Assembly (NCBI RefSeq): GCF_003020115.1
Contig: NZ_PYFX01000004.1
Coordinates: forward strand, 496,001 to 560,000
From: Bradyrhizobium sp. MOS002
GTDB lineage: Bacteria; Pseudomonadota; Alphaproteobacteria; Rhizobiales; Xanthobacteraceae
Direction: 5' to 3'
DNA length: 64,000 bases
The notes beneath the pieces were generated by a model. It was given only the letters and a program-made list of their open reading frames with translations, was not told the origin of the DNA and did not search any database. Within the stretch, counting starts at the first letter, position 1; every line of letters starts with the position of its first letter. Of this stretch, positions 50,267-58,924 are shown piece by piece. The translations under genes and the position numbers were made by a program.

Positions 50267-51235
50267 ATGAGACTCAGAAGCGTTCTGGTTGCCGCATTGC
50301 TGCTTGCCCCGACGGCCGCACTGGCCGCACCGGGCATCGTCACCGTCTCGACCGGCCTGCGCGCCGGGCCGGGTTCGGGCTTTCCCGTGGTCGACCGCAT
50401 TCCCGAGGGCGCCCGCGTCAACATCCACGGTTGCCTGCGCGGCAACGCCTGGTGCGACGTGAGCTTCTCGGATGACCGTGGCTGGGTGTCGTCGCAATAT
50501 CTCGAATATCTCTACCGCAATCACTACGTCTATCTCCCCGACTATGTCGAGGAGGTCGATGTGCCCGTCGTCCCCTTCGTGCTGACCTCGTATTGGTCGA
50601 GCTATTATCAAGGGCGGCCCTGGTATCGCCGGCAGGCCCACTGGAATGGCTACTGGACCTCGCATCAGCGCGACGCGACGCGGATGACGATCGATCCGCG
50701 CGCGGCTCGGATCGGCCGCGCGGCAACGCGCGATGCGGCGATCGCACTCGGACGCGACGGTGCCAAGAGGGGCGCCGCCGCCGTCTCCGGCCGTGACGCC
50801 GCAACGGCACGGCGCGACACCGCCATCGCTAGGCGCGATGCTGCAGTAGCGACCGACCGGACGCGCGTTGGACGAAGCGAGCGCATCACGCATGAGCGGA
50901 CCAATCTGCAGAGCCGCAATCCGCGCGATGCACAGGCCCGCGTCATGCCCGAGCAGGCCGCACACCGCGCGGCCATGCATGCGCAGCCGATGGCGCGCCC
51001 GCATGAGGCGCCGCGTGTCTCAGCCGCGCCTGCGAGCCGACCCACGATGCCACATGTCGCCCAGCCCAATGTGAGCCACGGCTCGCCGATGAATGCTCAT
51101 GCCCAGATGCCGGCGCCGCGCGCGGCTGCGCCCGCGATGCCGCACGGCGGCGGCGGCGCTCCTCACATCAATGCCGCACCGCGCGGCGGCGGTGCGCCGG
51201 CCGGCGGTCCCGGTGGCGGCCACCAAAAGCACTAA
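50267..51235 (+). CDS. Secreted SH3-domain protein with long Ala/Arg/His-rich tail, 322 aa
   Basis: ATG 50267 with GAGGAGGAA. A signal peptide (RSVLVAALLLAPTAALAAPG) is followed by an SH3_3-type domain (about 22-85: VSTGLRAGPGSGFPVVDRIP, ...NIHGCLRGNAWCDVSF, DDRGWVSSQYL). The rest is low-complexity (ARRDTAIARRDAAVATDR, later His/Pro/Gly-rich). It probably binds cell-wall material. The EcfG promoter predicts stress induction. A terminator follows. Confidence 0.8.
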   Translation: MRLRSVLVAALLLAPTAALAAPGIVTVSTGLRAGPGSGFPVVDRIPEGARVNIHGCLRGNAWCDVSFSDDRGWVSSQYLEYLYRNHYVYLPDYVEEVDVPVVPFVLTSYWSSYYQGRPWYRRQAHWNGYWTSHQRDATRMTIDPRAARIGRAATRDAAIALGRDGAKRGAAAVSGRDAATARRDTAIARRDAAVATDRTRVGRSERITHERTNLQSRNPRDAQARVMPEQAAHRAAMHAQPMARPHEAPRVSAAPASRPTMPHVAQPNVSHGSPMNAHAQMPAPRAAAPAMPHGGGGAPHINAAPRGGGAPAGGPGGGHQKH

Positions 51236-51246
51236 AGTTGCCAACG

Positions 51247-51273
51247 AAAGCCCGGCCCTCGCGCCGGGCTTTC
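51247..51273 (+). terminator. Strong terminator after the SH3-domain gene
   Basis: AAAGCCCGGC, loop CCTCGC, GCCGGGCTTT: a perfect ten-base stem with A and T flanks, 11 nt after the stop. Confidence 0.85.
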
Positions 51274-51410
51274 TGCTGGGGGGCGGACCGGGTTCCGTGC
51301 GCGTACAATTTAAGAAGCTTCTTCGCGGGCAGATTTCATCGATCGTAATATGTCTACTCAAAGCTGTAAGCATTCCACTCGGGGCAGCGGGGCACGGGAG
51401 GATGACGACG

Positions 51411-51689
51411 ATGAGACAGAACCAGGCGGAGACGCGCCGCCATAATGTCGCGAAGCGGTCGATGACCAAGGAAGCCAAGCAGCTGTCCGGCCTGATTGCC
51501 GGATTGCGCCAATCCCTCGAGGTGATTCACAAGGAGCGATCGAGCACCAAACTCTCCGGCGCCGAGATGGGCCTTCTCGACGAACGCCGCAACAATTTGT
51601 TGCTCACCATCGCAGCTCTCGATGATCGCCTCTCGGCGGTGCAGGGGCTGATCGATCTTGGCCGCCCTCACATCATTCGGGTCCACTGA
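51411..51689 (+). CDS. Small coiled-coil hypothetical protein, 92 aa
   Basis: ATG 51411 lies nine nt after GGGAGG; the ATG at 51402 directly abuts it and is less likely. The product is basic then helical: MTKEAKQLSGLIAGLRQSLE and DERRNNLLLTIAALDDRLSA with leucine spacing fitting a coiled coil. No signal peptide. Not recognised. Confidence 0.6.
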   Translation: MRQNQAETRRHNVAKRSMTKEAKQLSGLIAGLRQSLEVIHKERSSTKLSGAEMGLLDERRNNLLLTIAALDDRLSAVQGLIDLGRPHIIRVH

Positions 51690-51708
51690 TCGGAGCGCAG
51701 ACCTGATG

Positions 51709-51987
51709 CTATCGGGTTCGTCGCGGCGGCGACGGGACCGGGCTCGGCTGCCGGCTCTGCGTGGCATAAGGATTGGCGTAGCACTGGGCGGATTGCCCGG
51801 AGGCAGTCGCGGCGCACTGCGCGATCGTCGCAAAACTGCAATCGATGCTGCGGCCGTCGATGGTATAGATCTCGATGCAGACGGGATGGCGCGGATCATA
51901 CGTCTGCGCCGCTGTGGGCGCCGCGCCGAGCAGGCCCGCACCAGGCCAGCCCACGACAAGCAGGATCGCGTTCACGATGCGGCGCAC
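51709..51987 (-). CDS. DUF3551 small secreted protein, 92 aa
   Basis: The start is the GTG at 51987 with AAGGAG upstream. A signal (RRIVNAILLVVGWPGAGLLG) is followed by AAQTYDPRHPVCIEIYTIDG, then SIDCSFATIAQCAATASGQS and AQCYANPY. The pattern 'Q.YDP..PVC...Y......DCSF.T..QC.A.ASG....C..NPY' is the DUF3551 signature of Bradyrhizobium. Cysteines are likely paired in the periplasm. Function unknown. Confidence 0.82.
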   Translation of the reverse strand: MRRIVNAILLVVGWPGAGLLGAAPTAAQTYDPRHPVCIEIYTIDGRSIDCSFATIAQCAATASGQSAQCYANPYATQSRQPSPVPSPPRRTR

Positions 51988-52124
51988 GATCAAGCTCCTT
52001 TCGCGGTCCGAACCAGGCACAATGCTGCCGCGGATGGCACCAAATTGCCACGCTCCCGGCGAATTGCCGCCAAAGCCCGCTGCCACGACGAGAGCGGGTG
52101 CAGGGCAACGCAAGGGGATGCGCA

Positions 52125-52304
52125 TTGGCCTACAAGATGATCGCAGAACGCGACAATGAGAAGTGCAGTTTTGCCCGCGAGAGCCGTTTGCTCATCGTGG
52201 CGAAGGCAAAGGTTTGGGCAAGCGAGGGGTGGAAGGTCGTCATCACCGACCAGGACGGCAAGGCCTACGCGCCGCCCGACTTCGATCAGCTATTGGCGGC
52301 CTGA
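52125..52304 (+). CDS. Small conserved-type hypothetical protein, 59 aa
   Basis: The likely start is TTG 52125 (seven nt after AAGGGG), giving AYKMIAERDNEKCSFARESR; an ATG four codons later is possible. The rest is LLIVAKAKVWASEGWKVVIT and DQDGKAYAPPDFDQLLA. 'VAKARVWASEGWxVxVTDxxGK' recalls a frequent small Bradyrhizobium family; role unknown. Soluble. Confidence 0.6.
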   Translation: MAYKMIAERDNEKCSFARESRLLIVAKAKVWASEGWKVVITDQDGKAYAPPDFDQLLAA

Positions 52305-52438
52305 CCGCAAGACGGGGATGCTTCTTCTTTTCACGCGTTTTCTTCCCGCGAACCGGCATATCCAATTCGCTCGAAAGCGCTCGAGGGGACGACATTGATT
52401 TCGCCATTTCGACCGGGCGCGGCGTGATCGCGCCCCTT

Positions 52439-52768
52439 ATGACTGTTCCAACGATGACTCTTGCAGCCGCCGCCGTCCTGACGGCGACGGTTGCCGTCGC
52501 GCAAAATCTCGATGCCGGCAAGTCGCCGCAAAAGCTCTTCGCCGATGGGTGCGCGAGCTGCCATCGCAGCCCGCGCGGTCTTGCCAAAGGGCGCTTCAAT
52601 TTGACGCTGTCCTGGTTCCTGAAGGACCATTACGCGACCAGTTCGGACACAGCCAAGGCGCTTGCAGCCTATCTGGAATCGGTCGATACGGCGCCGCCGC
52701 GAGCTGCGGCCAAGCTTGGCGCGAAGCGATCCGGGCCGCGTGCTCCCAAGCCATCGCAAAGCCAGTAG
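52439..52768 (+). CDS. Small c-type cytochrome-like protein, 109 aa
   Basis: ATG 52439 gives a signal-like N-terminus (TLAAAAVLTATVAVAQN), then FADGCASCHRSPRGLAKGRF with a CxxCH haem motif (about 37-41) and LSWFLKDHYATSSDTAKALA followed by AYLESVD. A basic Pro/Ala tail ends the protein. The 'CASCH..PRGLAKGRF...SWFLKDHYATS' run resembles a rhizobial monohaem cytochrome-like family. The axial Met is not obvious. Confidence 0.7.
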   Translation: MTVPTMTLAAAAVLTATVAVAQNLDAGKSPQKLFADGCASCHRSPRGLAKGRFNLTLSWFLKDHYATSSDTAKALAAYLESVDTAPPRAAAKLGAKRSGPRAPKPSQSQ

Positions 52769-52820
52769 GCGTGAGCCGGCGGCCCGAGAGGGCGTGGCGA
52801 AGCCGAAGGCCTTGCCGGCA

Positions 52821-53165
52821 TCAATGCACCGTGGCCGCCGAGAACAGGTTGATGACCACGACCCCGGACACGATCAGCGCGATGCCGACGAAGGCCGCAG
52901 CGTCGAGCATCTGGCGAAACAGCACGAAGGAGACCGTTGCAGTCAGGATGATGCCGACCCCGCCCCAGATCGCATAGGCGATGCTCAGGGGGATGACCCG
53001 GATCGCGACCGACAGCGCGTAGAACGAGGCGACATAGAACAGCACCATCGCCAGTGTCGGCCACAGCCGCGTGAACTGCACGGATTGCTGGAGTAAGGCG
53101 GACGCCGTGACCTCCAGGACGATAGCGAGGGCAAGCGCTGCGTAGGCATTGGAGGCGGAAGTCAT
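52821..53165 (-). CDS. Small multidrug resistance (SMR/EmrE) exporter, 114 aa
   Basis: ATG 53165 (a longer frame upstream is discarded). Four membrane helices: ALALAIVLEVTASALLQQS, ...TLAMVLFYVASFYALSVA, ...SIAYAIWGGVGIILTATVSF and GIALIVSGVVVINL. The Glu in AIVLEVTAS (about 18) is the conserved proton/substrate site, and AIWGGVG is the third-helix signature. It exports cationic drugs or guanidinium-like compounds by proton exchange as a dimer. Confidence 0.92.
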   Translation of the reverse strand: MTSASNAYAALALAIVLEVTASALLQQSVQFTRLWPTLAMVLFYVASFYALSVAIRVIPLSIAYAIWGGVGIILTATVSFVLFRQMLDAAAFVGIALIVSGVVVINLFSAATVH

Positions 53166-53355
53166 CACGAGCTCGGGCGTGTTGTGCAAAGAAAGGTGCC
53201 GCGCGGTAGGTATGTTGGCACGGGGAATATGACGTTTGCCGGGTCCAGCTATCATGTGTCAGTGACGAGCCTGCGACACGGCGGAGCGCAGCACGAAACC
53301 GCCGCGCAATCGTTCGCGCGGCGGTTCATTGGGGTCGCGCCGGTTCGATGGGGCC

Positions 53356-54021
53356 TTAGTTGATCCGCACGGAGAGTTCCACGTCCTCGGCAAACGCCGT
53401 GGACATGTAGCCGCTTCCGGGCCTGCGCATGCGCGCCAGATAGTCGGGGCTGTCGTCGGCGTTGTCGGCGACGATGATCGCGCCCGGTCGGAGATGGCCT
53501 TCGACCAGATCCAGGATATCGGGGTAGAGCGCCTTGGCACCGTCGAGCAGCACGAGATCGATCGTGTCGGGCAGGTCGACTTGAAGCACCTTCAGCGCGT
53601 CGCCTTCGCGGATTTCGACGAGGTCCAGCAGCCCGCCGGCCGCGAGGTTCTCGCGCGCCCGGGCCGCCTTGGACGGTTCGAATTCGCTGGTGATGAGGCG
53701 GCCGCCGCCATTGTCGCGCAAGCCCGCGGCAAGGTGCAGGGTCGAGATGCCGAACGAGGTGCCGAACTCGACGATCGCTTTGGCGCAGGAGCTGCGTGAG
53801 AGCATGTAAAGCAGGTGACCGGTCTCGCGGGAGACCGCGAGCGGTGCGTCCTTCAGCCGCCCGTAGAGGTCGCGGTAGGCGGTCTTGCTCCGCATCATCC
53901 GTGCGCGGTCGGCGTCGGTCACATCGGCGAAGGCGGCTCGCATCGCGCCGCGCGCCGCTTCGTCCTGCTCGAACAGACGATCGAGCAGTGGCGCAAGTGA
54001 TGTGATGGTCGGGGTGGTCAT
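53356..54021 (-). CDS. SAM-dependent O-methyltransferase-like protein, 221 aa
   Basis: ATG 54021. IVEFGTSFGISTLHLAAGLR (about 85) is the SAM-binding loop, LITSEFEPSKAARARENLAA and VEIREGDALKVL follow, and IDLVLLDGAKALYPDILDLV supplies the Asp-containing strand of a class I (catechol OMT-like) fold. Substrate unknown. It is divergent from a TetR gene and shares an operator with it. Confidence 0.85.
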   Translation of the reverse strand: MTTPTITSLAPLLDRLFEQDEAARGAMRAAFADVTDADRARMMRSKTAYRDLYGRLKDAPLAVSRETGHLLYMLSRSSCAKAIVEFGTSFGISTLHLAAGLRDNGGGRLITSEFEPSKAARARENLAAGGLLDLVEIREGDALKVLQVDLPDTIDLVLLDGAKALYPDILDLVEGHLRPGAIIVADNADDSPDYLARMRRPGSGYMSTAFAEDVELSVRIN

Positions 54022-54070
54022 GTGTAGTCTCCATATGTCGCCGCGAGGCGAGTGCTTGCGTGAGAATTGA

Positions 54071-54092
54071 AATACGACTAATTCGTCGCATT
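54071..54092. promoter_or_regulatory. TetR operator between methyltransferase and tetR genes
   Basis: AATACGAC, TAATTC, GTCGCATT: eight-base arms with one mismatch, placed 27 nt before the tetR ATG and 50 nt before the methyltransferase ATG. Confidence 0.65.
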
Positions 54093-54118
54093 CGCTATTC
54101 GCATTGCCCGAGGGCGCC

Positions 54119-54763
54119 ATGGCCGATCGCCGAAGCCGTTCAGTTTCCTCACGAAAACAGCCGCAGCAGGCCCGCTCGAACGAGCTGGTGTCGGACATTC
54201 TGGAGGCGGCTGTTCAGGTCCTGGCCAAGGAGGGGGCGCAGCGTTTCACGACGGCGCGGGTGGCCGAGCGGGCCGGGGTGAGCGTCGGGTCGCTCTATCA
54301 ATATTTTCCGAACAAGGCGGCGATCCTGTTCCGCCTCCAGAGCGACGAGTGGCGGCGCACGAGCGAGCTCCTGCGCGGCATCCTGGCGCACCGGGCGAAA
54401 CCGCCACTGGTGCGGCTGCGCGCGCTGGTCCACGCTTTCATTCGTTCCGAGTGCGAGGAGGCTGCGATCCGCACGGCGCTCAGCGACGCCGCGCCGCTCT
54501 ATCGCGATGCGCCCGAAGCACACGACGCGCGGGCCGCCGGTAAAGGCATCGTCGCGGCCTTCATGCGGGAAGCCCTGCCCAAGGCGCCTGATGCGACGCG
54601 GGAGCTTGCCGGCGAGCTGATCAAGACGACGCTGAGCGAGGTTGGCAAGCAGTTCTCGGAGACACCGCGCAACGAGGCGGAGATCGCGCGTCATGCGGAC
54701 GCAATGGCCGACATGTTCTGCGCCTATATCGATGAGCTTGCGCGGCGGCGAAGTCATTCCTGA
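54119..54763 (+). CDS. TetR-family regulator, 214 aa
   Basis: ATG 54119. HTH: AVQVLAKEGAQRFTTARVAE, RAGVSVGSLYQYFPNKAAIL (about 30-65), closely matching TetR/AcrR. Ligand domain helical to the C-terminus (IDELARRRSHS). Divergent from the methyltransferase gene across the 54071 palindrome; it likely represses it and itself. Confidence 0.92.
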   Translation: MADRRSRSVSSRKQPQQARSNELVSDILEAAVQVLAKEGAQRFTTARVAERAGVSVGSLYQYFPNKAAILFRLQSDEWRRTSELLRGILAHRAKPPLVRLRALVHAFIRSECEEAAIRTALSDAAPLYRDAPEAHDARAAGKGIVAAFMREALPKAPDATRELAGELIKTTLSEVGKQFSETPRNEAEIARHADAMADMFCAYIDELARRRSHS

Positions 54764-54855
54764 CATCCGCGTTTGCGGGCCATTATCGCTTCTGACTTGA
54801 CCGGATCATGAGTTAGCCTCGGTTTGTCCTCCAGCCGGTCAACGAGCGTCCCGCC

Positions 54856-55497
54856 ATGCATGTCCTCCGCCCCCAATTCCGCATCGAGGAGCAGCAAGCG
54901 CTGGAATTCGCAACCCAGCGCGGCTTCGGCATGATCGTCGCGGCGGATGAGCGCGGTCCGCGCGCCTCGCATGTGCGCTTCGTGCTTGAGCAACGCGAGG
55001 GGCGTGCGATCGTGCAGATCCATCTCACCGCCAGGAATCCGCTGGTCCCGCTCGCGGATGGCGCGCGGCGCTTTCTGCTGATCGTTGCCGGCGACGACGC
55101 CTACATCTCCAACGACTGGTATTCTTCGCGCGACAACGTCTCGACCTGGCTTTACGAGGCCGTGCACCTGTCGGGCGTGGCGCATCTGCGCGTGCTCGAC
55201 GAGAACCGCGGGCACGGCGATGTGCTACTCGCGGTCGCCGAAGCGCGGCTGCCGAAGTCGCCTTGGGACCTGGCGCAGATGGAGCCGGACAAGCGCGAGA
55301 CCATGTTGGCCGCCATTCGCGTCATCGATCTCGTGGTGGATACCGTCGAAGGGCAGGCCAAGCTCAACCAGCACAAGAGCGATGCAGATCACGTCGCGGT
55401 CGCCGGCCGGCTGGCGCGATCGGAGGAGAGCGGGCATCGGCGGCTGGGGCGGAAGATGCAAGCGCTGCGGCCGGAGCTTGGATATGATTTTTCGTGA
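54856..55497 (+). CDS. PaiB-type FMN-binding negative regulator, 213 aa
   Basis: HVLRPQFRIEEQQALEFATQ, RGFGMIVAADERGPRASHV and HLTARNPLVPLADGARRFLL, with DAYISNDWYSSRDNVSTW, are the PaiB family hallmarks (a split-barrel FMN-binding protein). PaiB in Bacillus is a repressor of sporulation and protease genes; in Gram-negatives the role is unknown. It ends about 48 nt before pdxY, so the two may form a B6-linked unit. Confidence 0.85.
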   Translation: MHVLRPQFRIEEQQALEFATQRGFGMIVAADERGPRASHVRFVLEQREGRAIVQIHLTARNPLVPLADGARRFLLIVAGDDAYISNDWYSSRDNVSTWLYEAVHLSGVAHLRVLDENRGHGDVLLAVAEARLPKSPWDLAQMEPDKRETMLAAIRVIDLVVDTVEGQAKLNQHKSDADHVAVAGRLARSEESGHRRLGRKMQALRPELGYDFS

Positions 55498-55545
55498 TCC
55501 GGGCGACCCTTGTCTCGCGCGGCATTTGACCCTACGGACCTCCTC

Positions 55546-56358
55546 ATGCTCGTCATCTCCATTCAAAGCCAGGTGGTCCACGGCCATGTCGGCAACAGCG
55601 CCGCCGCCTATGCCATCCAGGCGGAAGGGGTGAATGTCGCGGCGGTGCCGACGACACTGCTGTCGAACCATCCGCGCTATCCGACCCTGCGCGGGCGGGT
55701 GCTGGAGACCGAGCTCGTTGCAGATCTGCTGAGAGGCGTCGAGGAGCGCAATCTCGTCGACGAGGCCGCGATCCTTGTCACCGGCTATCTCGGTTCGCCC
55801 GGCAATGCCGCTGTCGTCGCCGATTTCGTCGAGCGGGCGCTGATCCGCAATTCAAAGCTGGTCTATCTCTGCGACCCCGTGATCGGCGATGACGGCCGGG
55901 TCTACGTCGCTGACGGCATCCTGGACGTGGTCCGGCACCGGCTGCTGCCGGCCGCCAATCTGACCACGCCGAACCAGTTCGAGCTCGGGCTGCTCGCAGG
56001 CCTCGACATCGCGGATGCGCAGGGCCTGCGCGCGGCAAGCGCGGCGCTGGCCGGGACCGGGCGCATCGACGTGGTCGCCACCGGTTGTACACTCGCGGAC
56101 ACGGCGGAAGGGCAGGTGGAAACGATTCTCTGCGCCGACGGTCAGTTGTCGCGCTTTGCGACGCCGCGCCTGCCGATCCGCCCCTCAGGCACCGGCGATC
56201 TCCTCGCCGGCCTGATCGCGGCACATCTGGCCAGGGGCATAGCGACCGAGGCGGCAGTACGGCTCGCAGTCGAAACCATCTTTGCAGTGCTGGTGCGCAC
56301 GCAGGAGGCCGGCACCGCCGAGATGCGGCTCGTGCCGCTGCCGACGCGGAAAGCGTAA
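55546..56358 (+). CDS. pdxY: Pyridoxal kinase PdxY, 270 aa
   Basis: The start ATG 55546. ISIQSQVVHGHVGNSAAAYA (about 4-23) is the pyridoxal-binding loop, VYLCDPVIGDDGRVYVADGI the magnesium/ATP region, and IRPSGTGDLLAGLIAAHLAR (about 215) the anion hole with the catalytic Asp in GTGD. It phosphorylates pyridoxal in the salvage pathway. Length and motifs match PdxY. Confidence 0.95.
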   Translation: MLVISIQSQVVHGHVGNSAAAYAIQAEGVNVAAVPTTLLSNHPRYPTLRGRVLETELVADLLRGVEERNLVDEAAILVTGYLGSPGNAAVVADFVERALIRNSKLVYLCDPVIGDDGRVYVADGILDVVRHRLLPAANLTTPNQFELGLLAGLDIADAQGLRAASAALAGTGRIDVVATGCTLADTAEGQVETILCADGQLSRFATPRLPIRPSGTGDLLAGLIAAHLARGIATEAAVRLAVETIFAVLVRTQEAGTAEMRLVPLPTRKA

Positions 56359-56362
56359 CCGT

Positions 56363-57676
56363 TCAGGTCGCCCGCTTGGCGGCCGATTGCGCCGACTTCT
56401 GCGGCCGGCCCGGGCTCTTCTGCTCGCGTGTGGCTTGTGCCTTTGGCGGCTTGGCGCTGGCCACAACGCGTGTCTTCTTTGACCTGGCGTTGGCGGCCTC
56501 CTTGCGGTCTCCCGTGCCACGCTTGGAGACGTATTCCGACCCGTCGACCGGGCCGACATGCGGGGGATCGCGGCCGAGATAGGGGCGGCCGATGCCGAGG
56601 GCCTTGCCATTGGCATCCACCCACTTCCACAGCACCTCGGTCGAAACCCAGCGTTGCGCGCGGTTGTCGCCCTTGGTGCTGACGATGTCGGCCGCCATGC
56701 CGTGGCCGTAGCCGCCGCGCGTGCTGCCGCCGTGATAGGAGCGGTCGGAGGCCGCCTTCAGGCCGCTCGCTATCGACTGGCGATAGTCGTCGCGGAACGC
56801 GCTGGTGATGCCGGGCGAAAGCCCGGCAGCCTCGGCCGCGAGCAGCGTGCGAAACAGCTTTCGCTTGAAACTCTTGTCCATGCCGCCGATGACGTAGTCC
56901 ATCATTGACATGCCGGCGCGGTCGGCCGCCTTCGGATCCTTCCAGCCAAAGTCCTCGTCGACCAGCTTCGTGAAGCTGCGCATCACGGTCACCATCTTGC
57001 CCTTGCGCTTGACGGTGACGGCGCGGCGATCCTCGACCTTGACCGAGTCTTCCTTGGGCGTGCGCTGGTAGAGCGCCCAGAGATAGCGGTCGATGCAGGC
57101 GTCCATGACGTAGCATTCGTCGAGCACCGCGGTCGTGTCCGCGGACGGCGAGGCCTTGCTCGCGACAGGCGCAGGGCCGGTCGCGATTGTCGCGGGCGAC
57201 AGCGCGTCCGTCGTCACGATCTCGGTGGGATCGGCCGAGGCGAGTTTTATCAGGGGCTCCCCTGCCGGAGCCGGAGTCGGAGCAACTTCGCTGGCGACTG
57301 GTGTCGGGTCAGGCGAAATCTGCGGCGCGAGCGGCGCTTCGGTCGACAAGATCAGCACCGGGTCGGCCGAAGCGAGCTGGATGGCCGGGACAGGCGCCTC
57401 GGGCGCTGTCGCTTCAGCGGCGACCGGACCTGGTGTCGCAGCGACCGCGGCGGCGATATCCGAGGTCAGGGCGACGCCGTCCTCGATGGCCGCAGCGTGC
57501 GGGATGTCGGCTAGGTCGAGCCGGCCAAGATCCTTCGCGCGCGAGACGGCAGAAGCATTGGCGCCGCTGTTCTCGATGAGGGCAGGGGCATAGGCGGACA
57601 AAGAGAGCGCCAGCCAGCCGGCGAGAACCGCCGAGGGGCAGGAGACCGCCACCAGAAGAGACCGCCGATCATTCAT
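56363..57676 (-). CDS. Peptidase M15 / D-Ala-D-Ala carboxypeptidase-like envelope protein, 437 aa
   Basis: ATG 57676. A signal or anchor (SLLVAVSCPSAVLAGWLALS) precedes a Pro/Ala-rich linker (about 60-195). The catalytic region (about 200-390) has GITSAFRDDYRQSIASGLKA, SYHGGSTRGGYGHGMAADIV and DPPHVGPVDGSEYV; the S..H..G.A.D zinc motif is the VanY/M15 type. It probably trims peptidoglycan side chains. The basic tail after residue 400 (KKTRVVASAKPPKAQ) may bind the wall. It is convergent with pdxY. Confidence 0.82.
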   Translation of the reverse strand: MNDRRSLLVAVSCPSAVLAGWLALSLSAYAPALIENSGANASAVSRAKDLGRLDLADIPHAAAIEDGVALTSDIAAAVAATPGPVAAEATAPEAPVPAIQLASADPVLILSTEAPLAPQISPDPTPVASEVAPTPAPAGEPLIKLASADPTEIVTTDALSPATIATGPAPVASKASPSADTTAVLDECYVMDACIDRYLWALYQRTPKEDSVKVEDRRAVTVKRKGKMVTVMRSFTKLVDEDFGWKDPKAADRAGMSMMDYVIGGMDKSFKRKLFRTLLAAEAAGLSPGITSAFRDDYRQSIASGLKAASDRSYHGGSTRGGYGHGMAADIVSTKGDNRAQRWVSTEVLWKWVDANGKALGIGRPYLGRDPPHVGPVDGSEYVSKRGTGDRKEAANARSKKTRVVASAKPPKAQATREQKSPGRPQKSAQSAAKRAT

Positions 57677-58024
57677 GATCCCTGCCTCCAAACGGTTCTG
57701 TTGAACCTCGTCTTCTCCGAACAGTCTCGACCAGTCAGTCTTGGCCAAACAGTCTTGCACGAAAAGGCACGCCGCGCGTCGATTGTTCGGAGGACGGTGT
57801 GGCGGCGCAATGGCGCAATTCGGCGAAAGCGGGCTTTTCGAGCAAGTGTTGCCCCGGGGCAACGCGGGTTCCAGTGCGGTTCCAAAGGGTGCGCAGACGA
57901 AAGGGTCAGCAAATGCAGCATTGATTGTCGTCAACTTGAAGTGGTTGCATTTACTCAATCTTGGATTGTGGTCGTGCAAGTCTCCCGCGCCGGCAATTCC
58001 GGTGGAGCTGGGAAGGACACGCGC

Positions 58025-58195
58025 GTGAAACTGAAATGCAAATGGTCCGAATTCGCTGCCGATGAATCCGGCGCCACCGCGATCGAATACGGCCTGATCG
58101 CAGCCGGCATCGCGCTCGCCATCATCGAGATCATCTACGCCCTCGGCACCAACCTCGTCGCAAAGCTGCAATCGCTGGCGACGGCGTTGAAATGA
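58025..58195 (+). CDS. Flp/Fap-type pilin, 56 aa
   Basis: GTG 58025 with GGAAGG upstream. FAADESGATAIEYGLIAAGI followed by ALAIIEIIYALGTNLV is the Flp pilin signature, with the conserved Glu-Tyr after the likely prepilin cleavage (near SGA/TAIEYG). It would form the tight-adherence (Tad) pilus that mediates surface attachment. No tad export genes are in the window, so it is an orphan pilin. Confidence 0.9.
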   Translation: MKLKCKWSEFAADESGATAIEYGLIAAGIALAIIEIIYALGTNLVAKLQSLATALK

Positions 58196-58258
58196 GCTGT
58201 GTGGCGCGGCGCCCGGCGCTTCGCCGCAACCTTGGGCTGGTTGGCGCGTTGGGCGGCC

Positions 58259-58720
58259 ATGACGCATTCATCGCTTCGTCCCATGGACGGCTTCGACCCC
58301 ACCGAGCCCGCCATCCTGCACGACCAGCTCTCCGATACGATCATCACCTGGACCGCTGAGCAGGCCGACGATTACAGGCGGGCCAGCCGGCCGGGCCAGG
58401 ACGGAACCGTGATCTGGAGGGCCTACGTCTTCGACGGCTGGGGCCACGGCTCGGTGGCTGACCGCCGCTCACAAAAGTGTCATGTCGCAGCCGGCGGTGA
58501 TTCGGCCAAAGCCTTGTGCGCATTAAACATATTGCCATGCTCCGGGCGCGTTGTTGCAATGCAGCAGCGCATGTCGCAATGCAACAAAATGAGCTTAGAT
58601 GTGCTCCGAACTTTCCTCAGGAGCATCACCCATGAACAAGAAGACTCTGTCGATCGCCGCCGCCATTCTGACGATCGCGGGCAGCACCGCGGCTTTCGCC
58701 GCCGAGCTGCCGACTTATGA
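58259..58720 (+). CDS. Hypothetical protein with suspect C-terminus
   Basis: The first 75 residues from ATG 58259 look coding (GFDPTEPAILHDQLSDTIIT, ...AEQADDYRRASRPGQDGTVI, WRAYVFDGWGHG). After about codon 75 the frame turns into low-quality sequence and runs 89 bases into the next gene. A frameshift near 58450 is likely; the true end is unclear. It resembles a small rhizobial family of about 70-75 residues. Confidence 0.45.
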   Translation: MTHSSLRPMDGFDPTEPAILHDQLSDTIITWTAEQADDYRRASRPGQDGTVIWRAYVFDGWGHGSVADRRSQKCHVAAGGDSAKALCALNILPCSGRVVAMQQRMSQCNKMSLDVLRTFLRSITHEQEDSVDRRRHSDDRGQHRGFRRRAADL

Positions 58721-58886
58721 GGCCAACGGCTTTCCGGTCTCCCCGATGCAGGTGAGCGTGCTCGGTGCCGCGCATGTCGAGCAGCAGGCCTCGGCGCCCA
58801 CCAACGTTGCTTCGGTCCACCAGGCCCGCGTTCTGTCGCCGCGCAAGGTGAAGACCGCTGATGTCACGACGGGCAGCGCCCGCTGA
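58632..58886 (+). CDS. Secreted small hypothetical protein, 84 aa
   Basis: ATG 58632 gives a signal peptide (NKKTLSIAAAILTIAGSTAA) cut near AFA. The mature part is LPTYEANGFPVSPMQVSVLG, AAHVEQQASAPTNVASVHQA and RVLSPRKVKTADV. Similar short exported proteins (ExxGFPxxPxQ) are frequent in Bradyrhizobium. Two tandem hairpins end the transcript. Confidence 0.7.
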   Translation: MNKKTLSIAAAILTIAGSTAAFAAELPTYEANGFPVSPMQVSVLGAAHVEQQASAPTNVASVHQARVLSPRKVKTADVTTGSAR

Positions 58887-58924
58887 TCTGGGGGCGCCAC
58901 AAGCCCACGTCAAGCCAACGTGAT

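Noticed and set aside
48142..50445. A 767-codon frame opposite the aromatic monooxygenase
   Set aside because: Covers the marR operator and the whole monooxygenase on the other strand; shadow of GC-rich codons.
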